Shown one piece after another: positions 34,961-45,305 of a stretch of 64,000 nt of DNA. The DNA is from Pinus tabuliformis (Eukaryota > Streptophyta > Pinopsida > Pinales > Pinaceae): assembly GCA_031772625.1 (NCBI GenBank), contig CM062810.1, positions 708,401,584-708,465,583 of the forward strand. The letters are read 5' to 3'. Each line of letters starts with the position of its first letter. Position 1 is the first letter of the stretch. A program made the translations under genes and the position numbers. The notes below the pieces were generated by a model, which had not been told where the DNA came from, made no database searches, and worked only from the letters and a program-made list of their open reading frames with translations.

Positions 34961-35800
34961 ATGTCATTGGGATTGAGGGTGGAGGATAGGTTGGATGGGC
35001 ATAGCAATTACATCGTTTGGAAGGATAGAATGCAGAGTATCTTTGAGGAGGCAGAAGTTTGGGACATCATGGTGCATACCACACAGAACCCTGTTGTTGT
35101 GCCTACTGATGCTACTCAGTTGGCTGAGTATAATAAAAAGAACAACAAGGGTAAGAGACTGATTCTAGACGGAGTCAAAGACCATTGCATTCCTCATGTG
35201 AGAGGAAAAAGAAATGCCCATGAGATGTGGACAACATTGTCCAATCTCTACCAGAGTACCAATGAGAACCGGAACATGGTCCTGAAGGAGAAGCTGAAGA
35301 CCATTAAGATGGGCAATGATAGTGCAGTTAGATATCTCACAAAGATTACTAATGTGAGAGATGAGTTGGCAACAGTTGGAGGGGACATTCCACCCACTGA
35401 GTTGGTGCGGATTGCAGTGAATGGCCTCCCTCGTTCATGGATGAACTTTGCTGATGGGGTTTGTGCACGTGAGACCCTTCCCACATGGGAGAGGTTTTGG
35501 GATGATTGCATTCAGACAGAGATCAAGAAAAGTCAGCTTGGGGCAGCCAAGCTAGTTGAGCAGGATGAGGATGTAGCACTGTCGGCAGGAGGCAAGAAAG
35601 ACAAAGGGAAGAAGCAGGCTTCCACAAGCAATGGTGGGGGCAAAGGCAAAGGAAAAGGTAAACAGGGTAACACACAGAAGGACTATTCCAAGGTGAAGTG
35701 TTGGAATTGTCAAAAGATGGGACACTATGCAGTTGTGTGTCCGGAGAAGGAGAAGAAGAAGAAAAAGGGGAAGAACCAGAGCGTGGCAGCTTCAGCAGAG
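34961..35800 (+). CDS. Copia gag with CCHC zinc knuckle (fossil)
   Basis: The start ATG follows a leader of about 150 bases. The order is an N-terminal DRLDGHSNYIVWKDRM motif, the helical gag core (AHEMWTTLSNLYQ, LKEKLKTIKMGND, VNGLPRSW), a Lys/Gly-rich basic linker, and the zinc knuckle CWNCQKMGHYAVVC at about 35699-35740. The same frame runs on into pol, as is normal for plant Copia. Gag assembles the particle and binds the RNA. Confidence 0.9.
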
Positions 35801-35929
35801 GTTAAGGACTTTGCAGTTCGTTTTGACCAGGAGTTTGGGTTCACTGCGTATGAGTCCTCTAGTGCAGGATCACTTGCCACACAGGTTCAGAGGGAGCATG
35901 CTTTTCCCTCGATTAGCGGAGCATCTTCG

Positions 35930-37170
35930 GGTATCTGGTATGTGGACAGTGGGGCTTCTCATCACATGACAGGAGTCAGTGAGTACTTCTCAGAGCTTTC
36001 AGAGAGTGGCACTGATATAGAGGTAGTACTTGGTGATGACAGAGTTGTTAGAGCAGTCGGTGTGGGGACACTGACATTTAAGAGGGAGTCCAAACCTCCC
36101 TTGAAGGTGTCAGATGTTCTTTATGTGCCAGGGATGAGGAAGAACCTCATATTCGTCTCAGCTTTGGAGGACAGAGGATATGAGGTACTGTTCAGGGGAG
36201 GACAGGTGTTGATGTATCCCAGGGGCACTCTAGCTGATTCAGCTAGAGTGATAGGTGTACGCCATGCAAAGGTGTACAAGTTTGCATTCCAGTCCATTTT
36301 GGCATTGAGCAGTAGTACCGACAGTAGAGCTAGCAGTTCTGAGCTGTGTGAGATTTGGCACCGCAGGATGGGACATATGTATCATGGAGCCTTGAGGACC
36401 TTGCGGGAGATCACTACAGGTGTGCCAGATTTCAGTACTGATCACTTTGATACTTGCAGAGGATGTGCGATGGGCAAGTTTGCCAAATCCCCTTTTCCCA
36501 ACACTGACAACAGAGCGACTGGGATACTTGATTTGATTCATTCCGATGTGAGCGGTCAGATGTCTCATGTTTCCTTGAGTGGATATGAGTACTATGTTTT
36601 ATTCATTGATGATCACTCCAGGAGGGCCTGGATTTATTTCTTGAAGACCAAGAGTGAGGTCTTCAAGCGGTTTCAGGAGTTTAGAGCTCTTGTGGAGACA
36701 CAGACAGGTCGGCAGATCAAGTCCCTGAGGTCGAACAATGGGGGAGAGTACACCCTTAGAGAGTTTGTTGACTATTGTGCGGAGGCAGGCATTAGGAGGG
36801 AGTTCACTGCTCCTTACAACCCCCAGTAGAACGGGGTTGCGGAGAGGAAGAATAGATCCATCGTAGGGGCTGCCAAAGCCATGTTACATGATCAGGGGTT
36901 GCCATTGTTCTTGTGGGCAGAGGCCTGCAACACAGCTGTTTATTTGCAGAACAGGAGTCGGCATCGTGCTTTGGGGCACATGACTCCGGAGGAGGCTTTT
37001 TCTGGGAAGAAGCCTGATATTGGTCATCTTCGTATCTTTGGATACATTACATACTCCTACATACCCAAGGAGAAGAGGACCAAACTAGAGCCCACCGCAG
37101 AGAAGGGTATCTTTGTGGGCTACAGTGAGACCTCAAAGGCCTTTCGGATTTACATTCCTGCATAAAGGAA
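35930..37170 (+). CDS. Copia protease and integrase regions (fossil)
   Basis: Protease is marked by the active-site motif WYVDSGASHHMTG near 35940. The integrase zinc domain follows at about 36340-36490 (IWHRRMGHMYHG and CRGCAMGKFAKSPF). The catalytic core runs from about 36530 (DLIHSDVSG, LFIDDHSRRAWIY) to the NGVAERKN segment near 36835. It continues with FLWAEACNTAVYLQNR and the Copia linker GIFVGYSETSKAFRIYIP. Integrase inserts the DNA copy with 5-bp staggered cuts, matching the duplications seen. Confidence 0.88.
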
Positions 37171-37779
37171 AGTTGTTGTCAGACGGGATGTGAAGTTCGA
37201 GGAGGACAGGGCCTTTAGGAGGTCACGAGAGTTAGACTATATGGATCAGCCAGACCCTCAGCAGCAGTTGAGTCAGTCGCAGGGATCTAGTGGGCAGGGA
37301 TCAGGAGGATCAGGAGGTACATCTATGAGGATGTCAGGTCCGTCAATGAGCAGTGGCTCGCCGAGCCAGAGGGGTGGTGCTCCGGGCAGCATGCAGAGCA
37401 GTTCACAAAGCAGTACACTAGGGAGTCCACTGATGGACAGTTCACACGGTACCTCAGCTTCTACAGGTTTAGGTGTAGGCAGGAGGATAGCAGACAGACA
37501 GTCAGGAGTTCAGGCTCCTGATGATGATGGGGAGGAGGAGTTTCATTCTCCTATGGGAGAAGTGCACTCAGGGAAGAAGAAGCCCAAGTGGCTTCAAGAC
37601 ACCTTGAGAGATGCCACATCTGTTGCTAAGCCTAAGAGGCCGGTCAGAGAGAGTAGACCACCTGAGAGGTTTTGTAGCTATATGGCAATGGCTACCAGCA
37701 TCCTTGACTCTGAGCCTTCTAGCTATGAGGAGGCAGCTAGCCAGCAAGTCTGGAGAGAGGCCATGCAGGAGGAGTATTC

Positions 37780-39190
37780 TTCTATCATGAAGAATGATAT
37801 TTGGGAGGTGGTGTCGAGGCCTGAGGGCAAATCCATGGTTACTTCCAGATGGCTTTACAAGGTAAAGCATGTTGCAGATGGCAGCATTGAGAAATTCAAT
37901 GCGAGGTTTTCGGCTAGAGGGTTCTCCCAGGTAGAGGGAGTTGATTATGAGGAGACCTTCGCTCTCGGGGCTCGATATACTTCGATCCGCTCCATTATAT
38001 CGATAGCAGCAGAGATGGGCTGGAAGATCCACCAGATGGATGTGAAGACTGCATTTCTCAATGGCTTCATACAGGACGAGGTGTACATTGAGCAGCCACA
38101 GGGCTTTGAGGTGCATGGGAAGGAGTCCCATGTGTGCAGACTGAAGAAGGCCCTTTATGGCCTGAAGCAAGCACCTAGAGCTTGGTACTCCAGGATAGAT
38201 ACATACTTGCAGGGGATGGGTTTCACAAAGAGTGAGGCAGATCCGAACCTTTACTTTATTGTGATTGGTGAGGAGCCTCTCATTCTGGTCCTTATGTCGA
38301 TGACTTAGTCATTACAGGTGCAGAGAGACTCATAGAGCACTGCAAGAGAGATCTTGTGGTGGAGTTTGAGATGAAGGACATCGGCTTGATGCATTACTTT
38401 TTGGGTTTGGAGGTGTGGCAGGAGGAGGGGCATTTCTTCCTGGGGCAGGGGAAGTATATTGTGGACATCCTTGGCAGATTCCACATGGAGGATTGTAAAC
38501 CCATGTCGACACCGATGATTACCAACTGGAAGAAGCATCATGCTTCGGATTCTGAGTTGGTGGATCCCACATTGTACAGGCAGCTGATTGGTTCCTTGAT
38601 GTATTTGGTCAACACTCAACCAAATATTTGTTTTGTAGTCAACATGATGAGTCAGTTTATGTGTGAGCCTAGGAAGGTTCACTGGGTGGCTGCAAAACAC
38701 ATTTTGCGGTACTTGCAGGGGATAGTGGATTATGGTCTGGACTACAGGCAGGAGGATGGAGTGAGATTGGCAGGTTATACCGATTCTGATTGGGCAGGTT
38801 GTGCTTTTGATAGGAAGAGCACTTCAGGATGCTGTTGTGGGTTGGGTTCAGCAGTAGTGTCATGGTTCAGCTGGAAGCAGCAGTCAATAGCATTGAGTTC
38901 AGCGGAAGTAGAGTATATGACAGCCACTCTAGCTAGTTGTGAGGCCATCTGGCTTCGCAAGATGTTGTTTGGCTTATTTGGTCAGCCGTTGAGACCTTCA
39001 GTGATTTACTGTGATAATCAAAGTTGCATTGAACTCACGGAGAATCCAGTATTTCATGACAGGTCAAAGCATATCGGGATCAAATATCATTTCTTCAGAG
39101 ACTGTATTCAGAAGGGCGTTGTGAAGCTTGAGCATATTCCCACTGATGAGTAGGTTGCAGATATTTTTACTAAAGCCTTACCACGGGGCA
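37780..39190 (+). CDS. Copia reverse transcriptase and RNase H regions (fossil)
   Basis: Reverse transcriptase: VTSRWLYKVKHVADGS, KIHQMDVKTAFLNG, LKKALYGLKQAPRAWY and SEADPNLYF. RNase H: GYTDSDWAGCAFDRKSTSG, SWFSWKQQSIALSSAEVEY and a late YCDNQSCIELTENPVFHDRS. A Ser/Gly/Gln-rich spacer (about 37230-37500) separates it from integrase. The reverse transcriptase copies RNA into DNA and RNase H removes the RNA strand. A long antisense frame at 37568-38170 is a shadow. Confidence 0.9.
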
Positions 39191-39240
39191 AGCATGACTA
39201 CTTCAGAGACAAGATGGGTGTGGTGAGGAACACCTTCCTC

Positions 39241-39252
39241 GGTAAGAGGGAG
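39241..39252 (+). promoter_or_regulatory. Polypurine tract of the near-complete Copia
   Basis: GGTAAGAGGGAG lies directly before the 3' LTR and fits the plus-strand primer of Copia elements. Confidence 0.85.
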
Positions 39253-40468
39253 TGTTGAAATTTGGTACCAGAGCACAGGTGGTTCCCTAAGGCTTTGATC
39301 TTTGGCGTAGGGAAAAGTGTCCAAAAGAATTTAATTTTTCTCCTAAAGTGACTTTATAATTTTTATAAAGTCAAATCTAATTTAAAAGTGACTTTAAGTG
39401 ATAAAGTTACTAAAGTCTAATTTTAAAGTGACTTTAATAAAGTCAATGTAAAATTAAAAAGGAAAAGTGACTTTGGAAATAAATGACTATGTGGGTCTTT
39501 ATTAAAGTGGGGTGAATTAAAAAATAGAAAGTGAGATTTAAATGAGCATTTAATCTCAGCCCTAGATCTCAATCTATTTCAGCCATTGGATTTAGGGATC
39601 ACCCAAAAGTCACTTAGGGTTAGATTAAAGGAGGAAAAGGTCATTCATTCTTTCATGAGTAGATTGGGAGAAGGAGAGCAAGAGAGCAAGGGAGATTTCT
39701 GGACAGGGAGGAGAAGGAGGCAGCAGCTTGGCACACATTCCAAGGCAGCATTCTAGCAAGTCCGTACCGCTGAGTTAGCATACAGTGAAAGGCAGATTTT
39801 TGGGCACGATTTTCAAGGAGGCCGTACAGCAATTTGCACAGAAATCGAGGAGCAAAAATCTAAGTTTGCTGGCACGATTTTCAAGGAGGCCGTACAACAA
39901 ATTTTCAAGGAGGTCGTACAACAATTTTCGACACAGAAATCAAGGAAATCGTACAGCAGAATTTCTGGCAGCTTGCACGATTTCTAGGCAGGCCGTACAG
40001 TAGAATTTAAGGCTGAAAATTGGCACAAAAATCGAGGAGGATGTACAACATTTATTGTTGTTCAGATTTTGCTTTTTGAAAGTTTTTCCAGCTAGCTGTG
40101 AGGCACGGAAAACGAGATAAGTTGTAAAAGTTTACTTGCTGATTTTTGCTGAATATTTCTCAATGTAAAAAGAATTTTTTAGAAATAAGAAGGAGCTATC
40201 GAACTAGTTTTCCCCAAGAGTTGTAGGGGGGTTTTCCAGGGTCACCTTGACAAAAAATTACTGTGTTTAAATGTGTTAAATGGCTGTTTGTACCTGCTGA
40301 TTTTTTATTTCTACATTTTCCAACATTCTGTAAAATTTCCAGAATTTGTGTTTTCAGCAAAATTTATTTTTTAGTTGTTGAATGTATGGATATGGGAAAA
40401 GGCATTTAACTATTTTGGAGAAATAAGGTGAAACTGAAAACCGGGGTGGGAAATGAGAAATTTTTACA
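39253..40468 (+). repeat. 3' LTR of the near-complete Copia
   Basis: A 1216-bp copy of 33586-34800 with scattered substitutions. It is followed by TGCTG and then the interior of the gag-only host element. Confidence 0.92.
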
Positions 40469-41099
40469 TGCTGCCCATGGCTCTACCACTACCACTGCTG
40501 TATCCGTACAACAACTCCCTCTACATTCGTGTTGCTGCTGGTCCTTTCTCCCAACACTGCATCTGCACTGTAACCCCCTCTCAGCACGCTGCATCATGCT
40601 ACTGCACTGCAACTCAGTTACTGAGAAGTAAGTAACTGATCCACCCAAATACTGACATCCCTGTCAGGCTAGAAACACTCCCGATGCTGAAGCTCCCTCT
40701 GCCGCTATCAAGTGCTCCCTTTACTACCTCTACGCTACTCCAACAACTCCTTGCCTCTCGCACTGTTGCAAACCGCTCTGTGCCATCTTGCACTGTTGCA
40801 ACCTCCTCTGTCTCTTGCACTGTTACAGCTTGCTAGCTCTGCGCTGCCTAGGACTACTGCACTGTAGCACCCTCTGCTGCTTCATCCGCATCCGTCTCTA
40901 CCGACATCCGCCAGTCCTGCTACTCTCTCTTCGGGGCTCCCGTACCAAGGTATAATCCAAGAGGTTGGGTACCTCAAGGATCATGCCCCTCATCGCCTGG
41001 AGTCTTCCTGACTACAACTCGATGTCTCCCACCTCTTCTCTAGAGGTACATGAGCACTCATGGCACAATCGTCATCCTCCTCTACCTCTTTTTCTGCCT

Positions 41100-41900
41100 T
41101 CGCTGGCGCTGCCTTGGAGTTAGACGCCTCTCCCTTGTTCTTCTTCCTTGGACACTAGTTCACATAGTGACCCAGTGCCCCACAGTTGAAGCACTTGACC
41201 TTGGAAAGGTCCTTTTTTTCCTCTTCTCTTGCTTCCCCGCAGATGCCAGAGCTACATCCTCTTCCTATTCCTTCTTGATCCAGACTCCTTTGCTGCTACT
41301 TCCTGTCTTGCTCAGTCGTTTGATCTCTTCTTGGCGAAGAGCTGCCCACAATTCTTCCCAATCTGGAAGATTCGCCCTGCCTAGTTTACTCTGGACAAAT
41401 GTGTGCCACTCCTCGGAGACTGCGTTTAGTGCAGTTCTCACCATCAACTCCTGATCTGACATGGCTCCTATGGAAGTCAATTGGTCCCGGATCTCCTTCA
41501 ACCGATCGAGGAAGTTATCTATCTGCTCCCACTTCTGCATCTGGTATGACCGCAACTGATTCTCAAGTAACATCTTCCTCTGCACAGAAGTATACTAGTA
41601 CAGCATCTTCAAGGCGTCCCACATTTCCTTTGTCGTCCCCTTCTCGGTAATATGTTGGACCACATGATCCTTGACCCCATCAAGGATGATGCATTTTTCC
41701 TTGGCCATTGCCTCCTCGTACTTCTCATTATCAGCCGGGTTAAATTGGGATAGCCACTATTCTCAAGGCGAAGGCCTTGATGCGATATCTATCTAGAATG
41801 GGTAGGATCCTGGCCTTCCAGACCACAAAGTTGGACGCCCCATCCAGCCTGTCCTGATCCCTCAGTCCATTCATGGCCATCTCTCTACTCCTCATTTCGA
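41100..41900 (-). CDS. Gag of the gag-only Copia-type element (fossil)
   Basis: Minus-strand gag with the segments RKMLLENQLRSYQMQKWEQ, FLDRLKEIRDQLTSIGA, TALNAVSEEWHTFVQSKLG, LRQEEIKRLSKTGSSSKG and a zinc knuckle of type CFNCGALGHY near 41170-41215. It is homologous to the gag at 57050-57860. No protease or later domain follows. Several breaks are present. Confidence 0.8.
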
Positions 41901-42490
41901 CTCCTCCGAGTCTCTACTTCCATCTAGAAGTTTTCTCTTCGACTGCCTTTGAGTCGCTACTTCTCGTATGGAAGTTCTCTACTAGACTCCCTCCGAGTCT
42001 CGATTGCCCTCCTGGAAATCCGCCTACCAACCGTTGAGTCGCCCCTCTCTGATCTCCTATGCACCTGCAACACTGATCCAGAATCCTTGGCTAGAAATAC
42101 GCCTCGGTAGTGACTCCCTCTACCTTGGTTTTGCCTCGTTAGGTATTGTTCTGCCCACAACACCCCACCAACTTCACTCTCTGCAATTTTCCCACAACTT
42201 CTTATGCCCCAGCAACTGAAGGACTGCGCCTCTAGGCTCTGCACAATCCCGACATTGGCTGAAATGCTCCCCTAGCGAACTGCGTCAACCCTCCTGCTCT
42301 CTGCGTGAGCCTTTTTCTGCCCTCCTCAGCCTTTGGGCTGGCCTCTCTCTAGCCCGGACTGGTGACGCAGTCCCTCTGCGTCAACCCTTCTTCTGTCGCT
42401 TTCTGCAAGTAACAACTTTTGACACTCGGGACAGTTGTCTCTGCTGCAAATGCTCTGTTTCAGCTGATGCCTTAAACTCTCCTGTGATCT

Positions 42491-42510
42491 GCAACCACGC
42501 TCTGATACCA
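42491..42510 (-). promoter_or_regulatory. Primer-binding site of the gag-only Copia-type element
   Basis: On the minus strand TGGTATCAGAGCGTGGTTGC directly follows the LTR. It is the initiator tRNA-Met type, the same as in the autonomous Copia, which would allow shared priming. Confidence 0.9.
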
Positions 42511-43549
42511 TGTTGAAATTTCTAAGTCTTACCCGTTAGAAATTTTATCTGTATTCTTCTGGTTTATTCCTCGTACTTGTTAATTACGAACAAGTTATTT
42601 AAACATATAAATATTGAAATAAACACAATATGGTCTCAACCATCTACAGATCAACAGCTGAAAGAAATAACAAACACACAAGTGACACCGTTATTTTTGG
42701 ACAACTCGTCCCTGGAAAAACCCAATGCAGGAAAACCGGTGCATCAATTCTGAGGGTTATATTATTATGCAGTCTATCCTTGAGTACAACTGGGTGCCAA
42801 ACTGGCTCACCCGACAGAGAAAAATAATCGGCAGTAATACCTCTCTATTCGGAAGCAGATATTCAGAAAATCTACCCCACGAAACCCTCTCCAGCACACT
42901 CTAAAGCTCAGTGTCAGCCCACCTGGCCTTAGCGTCAGCCCTCTGAGGCACTGCGCAGCCTCTATGGCCCTCTGCGTCACTCCTGCTGCCCTCTGTGTGA
43001 ATGATGCAGGTTGTTCTGGCCTCTGCGCTATCTTTGCTAGGCTCTGTGTATTCCCTTTGGCTTAGCGTCTGCCTTTCTCTGCTTCTGCGTTGGTCTCTCG
43101 GCACTATCTCTGCCTCTCTGTCTCGTACTCATTGCCCCTCGCTGCAAACTGATCACTGATTCGACTTTTCTTAGCAAACCCCGCTCTAGAAATTTGAATG
43201 ACTGATCACTCTGGTGTATCCTCCAACTGACTCTCAAGCCTCTTTTTATACTTTTCCTATTGGTCCTTCAATGACCGAGATTACATCTCTAATCAACGGC
43301 TAAGATTAGATTTCACTTGATCCATTCCTTTTGGAACCTTCTAACCTAGTTTTATATTAATACCCATTAATATTTTATTTTTCCTAAGTTTAGACTTAGG
43401 AACTCCATTAAAAATATTAATTATTTTAATATCTCCTAAACCAGGAAGAATCTGCCCAAACCATTTCTGGGTCTTGGAGATCTCATGTTCTTTACCCTCT
43501 CCACCAATTTTCATGGCTAGAGCACATCCGATGCAACCCCAAATAAACA
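42511..43549 (-). repeat. 5' LTR (element sense) of the gag-only Copia-type element
   Basis: A 1039-bp copy of 32420-33451, TGTTGAAATTTC to AAACA, followed by ATTTC, the target duplication. It differs from its partner by scattered substitutions and small insertions or deletions. Confidence 0.88.
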
Positions 43550-44203
43550 ATTTCCACAATGGGGTTTGGTCTTGTTTAGTTTTTTGGGTTGAATCATGTT
43601 CACTCTTTTCCTTCTGGCCAAAGTACTCCTCTCTGGGGTTTTCATCAAATCCACTATAACCCATTTCGTTATCCTCTTATTCATGTTCAACCCTCCTTTT
43701 TGTACTCTCCAATGCCATAATAACCAAAAAAGGAACTAAGAAGAAGAAAATGCCAAGCCATATAACCATGATGTTTGAAATTTGAAGTTTTGAATCTGCA
43801 AAAAATAGATGAATGGGAATGGGGATGGGAAATAGAGAATTTTATTTATTTATTTATTTAGAAATGAACATAAAAAAAAATGCTAGATTAGGGTCTAGAT
43901 CTTACCTCTTTGGCCTTCAATCTCCAACTCCAATCTCCACTTGGAAGCTCCTCAAACTCCTTCAAGCTCCTCTCTCAAAGCTTCATACTCTTTCTTGCTC
44001 CAAACTCTCTTGCTCTCTTAATGGATGAAGTAAATAATGGGAGGGGAGAGGGTCTATTTATTTTTTCCGCCCTCCTCTTCCCTCTCTCTTCTCTCCGTTT
44101 CCCTCCCTTTCCCCCTCACTCTACGCCGCTGTCCCCCTCCCTCTCGGCTGCACGGGCTTCCTTTCTGCAGGACGAGAGCGACTTTTTCAGTGGGGAAGTG
44201 GTT

Positions 44204-44219
44204 GGGAGCGATCGCTCCC
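44204..44219 (+). other. 16-bp perfect palindrome in the hAT subterminal region
   Basis: GGGAGCGATCGCTCCC is a perfect palindrome built from two head-to-head GGGAGCG words. At least four further copies of the word, in either orientation, lie between 44230 and 44340. This suggests transposase binding sites (inference from hAT biology). Confidence 0.65.
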
Positions 44220-44335
44220 CCATTGAAAAAATCGCTCGCAGAGCGGCGCTCCCTAATTCACTCCCGAAAAAACCAGGTAGTGAATATTTTTTGTCGGGAG
44301 CGCGTGAATTGGGAGCGGGATCATGATGGGGGGCG

Positions 44336-44359
44336 CTCCCCCGCAACCCTGCACTGGTC
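44336..44359 (+). repeat. Right terminal inverted repeat and target duplication (CACTGGTC) of the hAT element
   Basis: CTCCCCCGCAACCCTG (44336-44351) is the inverted partner of 28027-28042. CACTGGTC (44352-44359) is the second copy of the target site. Confidence 0.8.
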
Positions 44360-45305
44360 CACATCCTACCTCCATGCTAACCAAACCTGAATGGATCCCT
44401 CAATACCTGGATCCCAAAGCCACCTTTGACTTAATCTATCATCAATAGATCCACTTGGATCCCAATGCCTCATAAGTCTTGGGACCTATGGGTTATGACA
44501 CCATCTTGACCTTCCTTCATTGTCCCTGCCTAAGGGCTGATGTTGTGCTATGCCCTAAGAGTACCCTCCTAAGAATCATCCCATCAATAGAGTACCAACT
44601 CATCACTTCTCCCCAATCTATCCCTTGGGAAAGATCAAATGCTCAGACACTTCTATAAGGAACTAGTCCACTATGCCAATGTTTCTCCATGCTCGATCAC
44701 TGTCGCTCCGTCTGGTCAACCAATAAGGAGTACGTTTCCTCTCTCTCTCGGATGGATAAAGGAAGGCAAACAATGTCGCAAGCCCTATCTATGTATTCCT
44801 AGAGGGGGTTGTTGTCTGAAAACACCAGAGCTCTACTAGCTGTCATTGCATTGATCTACCCCTCATCAATAGCTGGTAGCTCATCCTCGTCCATCATGGG
44901 CTCAACATGAGCCTCTAGCTGCCCCTCCACAAATGGCTCATCATGCATAACATCTGCATATAACTTACACTCCTTTATGTGCTCTACTTGTTGGATCATC
45001 ACTGGCAACTCATCATCAACATCTCCACACAAATGCTCATGCTCCTCAAAGGTATCCCCGTCAAATCAATAGAAGAAGAATCCTCTCCAAAAGGGTGAAA
45101 TTAGATCTCTTCTTGTTCTACCTGCGTCATCTCCTCTGTGCTACTTAAGCATGAGTGGTTAGGCCCCCAAGGTTCCTTGCAGATGAAGCAAAACCCCTCC
45201 TCAACACATTCTTGCTACATGTTTGGATCCTTGCATCTTCTTCTTTTCCCCAAGATCCAATCTCGATCAATTATTCCTTGGTCAGCTGCCTTCTGAACAA
45301 CCTCA
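44360..45305 (-). mobile_element. Gypsy-type gag zinc-knuckle and acidic-linker remnant (fossil)
   Basis: On the minus strand a Gypsy gag-style sequence includes a basic segment (LFRRQLTKE) and the atypical zinc motif CFICKEPWGPNHSC at 45149-45190, the spacing common in chromovirus-like plant Gypsy gags. An acidic linker (FEEHEHLCGDVDDELP and VEPMMDEDELPAIDE) follows. Sequence decays further toward the hAT target site. The PDS5-like fragment lies directly upstream on the same strand. Many breaks; no LTR was identified. Confidence 0.6.

Larger units (their letters stand above)
33586..40468 (+). mobile_element. Nearly whole Copia LTR retrotransposon
   Basis: A 6.88-kb element with LTRs at 33586-34800 and 39253-40468, an iMet primer site, gag, protease, integrase, reverse transcriptase, RNase H and a polypurine tract, all in Copia order on the plus strand. 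The flanks are TGTTG and TGCTG, a target duplication with one mismatch, inside the noncoding part of the gag-only element. LTRs look about 96-97% alike by eye, so it is younger than its host. It is the best-preserved element in the window, with only about four breaks in the coding region. It is still a fossil rather than an intact copy. Confidence 0.92.
32420..43549 (-). mobile_element. Gag-only Copia-type LTR retrotransposon (TR-GAG-like), itself interrupted by a Copia element
   Basis: LTRs at 32420-33451 and 42511-43549 are flanked by the perfect 5-bp duplication ATTTC (32415-32419 and 43550-43554), in the BED finger of the hAT transposase. The minus-strand order is LTR, iMet-type primer site, gag with zinc knuckle, a noncoding-looking 3' part, a polypurine tract and LTR. 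After setting aside the Copia at 33586-40468 the interior is only about 2.2 kb and has no pol. LTRs look roughly 92-93% alike by eye. Its closest relative is at 55268-59568. The gag has several breaks. Confidence 0.87.
28590..43718 (-). pseudogene. hAT transposase pseudogene (BED finger, DUF659, dimerisation domain)
   Basis: On the minus strand the gene starts at the ATG ending at 43718 (MALESTKRRVEHE), then has a stop at 43677-43679 and the pre-finger segment ending QTPLWK. The LTR element at 32420-43549 interrupts the BED finger. Beyond it FHCPHCNN and GSYTRARKHFYG remain, offset in frame. The longest frame (31468-32355) holds DUF659 at about residues 110-260 (FYQFLYACRIPFNV, SIVSDGWTNVKDKPLI) and the SGCLVHTMSLLLHDI helix. 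After the second insertion the core continues (QVLEYTKPIYHMICFAD, YYSPSWLGQ), with stops near 29644, 29491, 29140 and 29083. It then reaches the hAT dimerisation motif (SSAERYWSTYSFIHN, RRNRLNENRAESLVYV). It once cut and pasted the element. Confidence 0.88.
28027..44351 (-). mobile_element. hAT-superfamily DNA transposon carrying nested insertions
   Basis: The element spans 16.3 kb today but only about 3.6 kb once the insertions at 29729-31298 and 32420-43549 are discounted. It has 8-bp target duplications, short inverted ends, and a single BED/DUF659-type transposase gene on the minus strand. Its right end (about 44190-44351) is packed with GGGAGCG words in both orientations, and the left end has one or two; such subterminal repeats are where hAT transposases with BED fingers bind. 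The transposase is decayed, so the element is inactive. It is the oldest layer of this nest. Confidence 0.85.

Noticed and set aside
37568-38170. 200-residue minus-strand frame
   Set aside because: It is an antisense shadow of Copia reverse transcriptase coding sequence on the plus strand.
43910-44390. Overlapping frames of 117-138 residues near the hAT right end
   Set aside because: Ser/Leu/Pro-rich low-complexity translations of the hAT leader and subterminal repeats, with no family motif.
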